DNA of 64,000 nt. Source: Rubrivivax sp. A210. GTDB taxonomy: Bacteria; Pseudomonadota; Gammaproteobacteria; Burkholderiales; Burkholderiaceae_C. Position 1 is the first letter of the stretch. Each line of letters starts with the position of its first letter. The translations under genes were made by a program, and so were the position numbers. Under the pieces are notes generated by a model. The model was not told where the DNA came from. It searched no databases and saw only the letters and a list, made by a program, of their open reading frames with translations. Of this stretch, positions 57,801-63,800 are shown piece by piece. Where the stretch lies: NCBI RefSeq assembly GCF_904426505.1, contig NZ_CAJGBN010000001.1, positions 825,978 through 889,977 on the forward strand. Reading direction: 5' to 3'.

Positions 57801-60800
57801 CACCTATTCCAACCTCGGCAGCCCGGTGGCCACCGGCATCGTGCAAAGCGGCGCGCTCAGCCTGGGCGCGGCCTCCTTCCTGGTGCAGCAGAGCACGGCC
57901 AATGCCGGCTCGGTCATCGCCGGCACCGGCACGCTCGCCCTGAGCGACGCGGCCAACAGCTTCACCGGCGCGGTTTCGCTGACGGCCCTGGGCATGGACG
58001 CCACGCTGGCCAGCGCCACCGACGTGCAGTTCGGCGCCGCCAATGTCGGCAGCCTCAGCGTCAGCGCCGCCGGCAAAGACCTGAGCCAGGCCACAGGCAC
58101 CACGCTGCGTACCCCCACCCTGGCCATCGCCGCGGCGCGCCATGTCGCGCTCACCAATGCCAACCTGGTGGGCACGCTCAGCGCCAGCAGCAGCGGCAGC
58201 TTCGCGTTCCGCAACGACCAGAACCTGACCATCGGCGCCGGCGGCCTCACCACCACCAACCAGGCCATCACCCTGGGCGTGAAGGGCGACCTGGCCCTCA
58301 ACGCCACAGTGGACAGCGGCAGCGCCGCCACCACCGTGATCGCGCACGACGGCACGGCCCTCTTCCTGGGCACCGCCGCCGGCGGCGGCCTGCAGCTCGA
58401 CAACACCGAGCTGGCGCGCATCCACGCCGGCAGCACCACGCTGCAATCGACCACCGGCGCCGGCAGCCAGGTCACCGCCACGGCGGCCAGCTTCGCCGCC
58501 ACCGGCGGCGCCGTGCAACTGACCGCCGACGCCGTCAGCCTGGGCGGCAGCACCACCGGCAACGGCAACACGCTGCGCATCAGCGGCCCGGTCACGCTGG
58601 CGGCCGACACCCTGATCACCGCGCCCACCACCACCTTCGACCACGCGGTCCAGGGCACGACGGCCGGCGCCGAAAGCCTGGCGCTGGTGGGCGACGCCGT
58701 CTTTGCCGCCAACGTGGGCGACACCGTGGCGCTCAAGAGCCTGACGGTCAGCGGCGCCAGCCAGCTCGCCGGCCCTGTGGGCACCAGCGATGCCGGCGGT
58801 GGCAGCGGCAACCAGAGCTACGGCGGCGCCGTCACCCTCACCGCGCCGACGGCGCTGGCGGCAACTTCCGGCACTGTCGCCTTGAGCGGCGGCCTGGTCG
58901 GCGGCGGCCAGACGCTGGCGATCACGGCCGGCAACGTCGCCCTCGGCGACGGCATCGGCGCCGACGCCATCGCCGGCCTCGCCAGCCTGGACATCACCGG
59001 CGCCACCACCGTCAAGGCCAGCAGCGTGGCCTCCAGCGGCGCCCAGACCTACGACGGCGATGTGCGCATCGGCCGCAATGACGTGCCGGCCACCGGCACG
59101 GCGCTGACCGCCAGCACCGTGAGATTCAAGGGTGCGGTCGACAGCGTGGCCACCGAGTCCAACAGCCTCGCCATCATCGGCAACGCCGCCTTCGGCGACG
59201 GCGTTGGCAACGACGACGTCGGCCAGGCCCAGGCGCTGGCCAGCCTCGGCGTCTCGGGCAGCACCGGCCTCGCGGCCAGCACCGGCCGCATCAGCAGCAC
59301 CGGCGCGCAGACCTACGCCGGCAGCCTCACGCTGGCCGATGGCGCCTCGGTGACACTCGCCGCCAGCAGCATCGACACCGCGGCCATCGCCGGCACCGCC
59401 GGCGGCACCACCTCGGGCATCGCCTTCGACGCCAGCGGCGCGGTCACCGTGGCCGGCAGCGTGGGCACCGACATCGGCACCGTCACCGTGACCCAGAGCG
59501 ACGGCGCCAGCTTCCAGGGCGCGGTGAGCGCAGCCAGCGTGGCCATCGCCGACAGCCATGCTGGCAAGACCGTGGCCTTCCAGGGCGACCTCACGCTGAC
59601 CAGCGGCCTCAGCGCCGCCGCCGGCACGGCCGCCTACAACGTGGCGATCACCGGCGCCAGCAACAGCATCGCCGGCGCCACCACCCTGGCCCACAGCGGC
59701 AACCTGAGCCTGGGCGATGCGGCAGGCGACGCCACCACCTTCGCCGGTGGCCTCAGCCACGTCAGCGGCCCCAGCGCCATCACCGGCACGGTGAACGCCA
59801 CCGCCGGCAACCTCGGCCTGGGCGCCACCACCCTGGCCGGCACGCTCAACGCCACCGCCGGTGGCGTCAGCACCGGCTCGCTGGCCGCCAACGGCAATGC
59901 CGACGCCATCAACGGCGGCACGGTCAGCATCGGTGACATCACGCTGGCCGACGGCAACAGCCTGGCGCTGGCCGGCAGCAGCATAGACACCGGCGCCATC
60001 AGCGGCACTGCGGCGGGTACGGCCTCCCACGTGGCCTTCGACGCCACCGGTGCCGTCACCGTGGGCGGCGCCATCGCCACCGACATCGCCAGCGTCACCG
60101 TCACGCGCTCGGCCGGGGCCCAGTTCGTCGGCGCCGTCAGCGCCACCACGGTGGACATCGCCGACAGCACCGGCACGGTGCAGTTCGATGCCGCCCTCAC
60201 GGCCACCACCCTGGCCACCGCCAACAAGGGCTATGGCCTGGCACTTCTGGGCGGCGCGAGCATCGCCAACGCCACCACGCTGGCCAACACCGGCACCCTC
60301 ACCCTGGGCGACGGCGCAGGCGACACCACCACGTTCGCGGGCGGCCTCACCGCCACCGCCGCCGGCGTGCTGCAACTCGCCGGCACGGTGCAAACCACCA
60401 ACGCCGCCATCGTCTTCGGCAGCGCGCGGCCCATCACGCTCACCGCCGACACCACGCTGGCCAGTGGCAGCGCCGACCTCAGCCTGGACGGCAACGTCAA
60501 CGGCGCCCACGCGCTCACGCTCAACAGCAGCGGCATCACGCGCCTGGGCGGCGCCTTCGGCGGCAGCACGGCGCTCACGGCGCTGGCCACCGACGCCGCC
60601 GGCAGCACCGCCATCACCGGCGGCGCCCTCACCCTCAGCGGCGCGCTCAATCTCGGCGATGCCGCCAGCATCAGTGCGCCCACCACCGTCACCGCGGGCA
60701 CCATCACCACCGGCTCCACGCTGGCGGCCGGCGCCCACGACCTGGCCCTGCGCACCGACGCCATCGCCCTGGGCGGCGCGGTTTCGGGCAGCGGCGCGCT

Positions 60801-63800
60801 GAGCATCGCGCCCAAGACCGCCGCCACCACCATCGGCATCGCCGGTGGCAACGGGGCGCTCAACCTCGACGCCGGCGAATGGGCGCAGCTGCAGGACGGC
60901 TTTGTTCAGGTGACCGTGGGCGCGGCCAATGCCGGCGCCATCGAGGTCGGCGCGGCCGCCGCCACGGTGGCGCTGCCCGACAGCACGCTGCTGCGCAGCG
61001 GCGCCGGCGTCAGCGCGCCGGCCGGCATCGCCATTGACGGCGGCTACCTGCGCGTCGACGCCGCCACGGCCAGCAGCCTGGGCGGCGTGGTCTCCGGCAC
61101 CGGCCAGCTCGAAACCGTCGGCAGCGGCGCCCTCGCGCTGCAGGCCGGCGCACCCAATACCTACACCGGCAACACCCTGATCGGCAGCGGCGCGACGCTG
61201 CGCGCGGTCAGCGACGGCGCCCTGGCCAGCACGGCCGCGGTGCGCAACAGCGGGCTGCTGGACGTCTCGGCCTCCAACGGCGCCACCACGGCCACCGTCA
61301 CCGGCAGCGGCAGCGTCGATCTCGGCGCGCAGCGCCTGACGCTTACCGCCGCCGATGGCAGCATCACCGGCAGCATCTCCGGCTCCGGCGGCGCGCTCAC
61401 GCTGCAAGGCGGCGCACTCACGCTGGCCGGCAGCAACAGCTACACCGGCAGCACCGCCATCGAAGGCGGCAGCCTCACCGCCAGCCACAGCCAGGCCCTG
61501 GGCACCGCCGCCGGCGGCACCGCGGTCTCGGCAGGCGCGGCCCTGGTACTCGACGGCAGCGGCGGCGCCCTGGCGCTGGCCGAGCCGCTCAGCCTGGCCG
61601 GCACCGGCCCGGCCGGCAGCGGCGCGCTGCGCAACCTGGCCGGCAACAACAGTGTTTCCGGCGCCATCACCCTGGCCGCCGGCAATGTCACCATCGCGGC
61701 CACGGCCGGCAATCTCGCCCTCGGCGGTGCGATCGACGGTGGCGCTGATCTCAGCATCCAAAGTGCCGGCACGGTCAGCTTCGGCGCCGCCGTGGGCGGC
61801 ACAACGGCCCTGGCCAGCTTGAGCACCGACGCCTCCGGCAGCACCGCCCTCAACGGCGGCTCCGTGCGCACCACCGGCACGCAGAGCTATGGTGATGCGC
61901 TCACCCTGGGCGCCGACACCACGCTGCAAGGCAGCACGGTGACGAACGCCGCCGCCCTCGCCGGCGCCGGCCACGCCCTCACCGTCACCGGCGACGCCGT
62001 GGTCGGTGGCGCCATCAGCGGCGTCAGCAACCTCGCCGTCAGCGGCAGCACCGCCGTGGGCGCCGACGTCGGCACCACCGGCACCCAGGCCTACACCGGC
62101 GCCGTCAACCTGACGCAGAACGCCACGCTGGCCAGTTCCGGCGCCGGCGCGGCCGCCAACATCGCCTTCGCCGCCACCGTCGACGGCGCCAAGACCCTCG
62201 CGGTCAACAGCGCCGGCACCGTGAGCTTCGGCGCCGCTGTCGGCGGCACCACCGCCCTCACCAGCCTGGCCACTGACGCCGCCGGCAGCACCGCCGTCAA
62301 CGGCGGCTCCGTGCGCACCACCGGCACGCAGAGCTACGGCGATGCGCTCACCCTGGGCGCCGACACCACGCTGCAAGGCAGCACGGTGACGAACGCCGCC
62401 GTCCTCACCGGCGCCGGCCACGCCCTCACCGTCACCGGCAATGCCGTGGTCGGCGGCGCCATCAGCGGCGTCAGCAACCTCGCCGTCAGCGGCAGCACCG
62501 CCATGGGCGCCGACATCGGCACCACCGGCACCCAGGCCTACTCCGGCGCCGTCAGCCTGACGCAGAACGCCACGCTGGCCAGTTCCGGTGCGGGTGCGGC
62601 CGGCGACATCGCCTTCGCCTCCACCGTCGATGGCGCAAAGACCCTCGCGCTCAACAGCGCCGGCACCGTGAGCTTCGGCGCCGCCGTCGGCGGCACCACC
62701 GCCCTCACCAGCCTGGCCACCGACGCCACCGGCAGCACCGCCGTCAACGGCGGCTCCGTGCGCACCACCGGCACGCAGAGCTATGGCGACGTTATTGCCC
62801 TGGGTGCCGACACCACGCTGCAGGGCAGCACGGTGACGAATGCCGCCGCCCTCACCGGCGCCGGCCACGCCCTCACCGTCACCGGCGACGCCGTGGTCGG
62901 CGGCGCCATCAGCGGCGTCAGCAACCTCGCCGTCAGCGGCAGCACCGCCGTGGGCGCCGACGTCGGCACCACCGGCACCCAGGCCTACACCGGCGCTGTC
63001 AGCCTGACGCAGAACGCCACCCTGGCCAGTTCCGGCGCGGGTGCGGCCGGCGACATCGCCTTCGCCTCCACCGTCGACGGCGCCAAGACGCTGGCCGTCA
63101 ACAGCGCCGGCACCGTGAGCTTCGGCGCCGCCGTCGGCGGCACGACCGCCCTCACCAGCCTGGCCACCGATGCCGGCGGCAGCACCGCCATCAACGGCGG
63201 CTCCGTGCGCACCAGCGGCACGCAGAGCTACGGCGACGCCGTCGCCCTGGGCGCCGACACCACGCTGCAGGGCAGCACGGTGACGAATGCCGCCGCCATC
63301 GCCGGCAACGCCCACGCCCTCACCGTCACCGGCAATGCCGTGGTCGATGCGGCCATCAGCGGCGTCACCAGCTACGCCGTCAGCGGCAGCGCCGACCTCG
63401 GCGCCGACGTCACCAGCAGCGCCAGCCAGACCTACAGCGGCGCCGTCACCCTCTCTGGCGGCGACCGCACGCTCAGCGGCTCCACCGTGAGCACCGCCTC
63501 CACCCTGGCCGGCGCCGGCCACGCGCTCAGCGTCAGCGGCAATGCCGTCGTCGGTGGCGCCGTCAGCGGCGTCAGCAACCTCGCCGTCAGCGGCACCTCG
63601 GCGCTGGGCGCCGATGTCTCGACCACCGGCACCCAGGCCTACACCGGCGCCGTCAGCCTGACGCAGAACGCCACCCTGGCCAGTTCCGGCGCGGGTGCGG
63701 CCGGCGACATCGCCTTCGCCTCCACCGTCGACGGCGCCCAGACGCTGGCCGTCAACAGCGCCGGCACCTTGAGCTTCGGCGCCGCCGTCGGCGGCACCAC

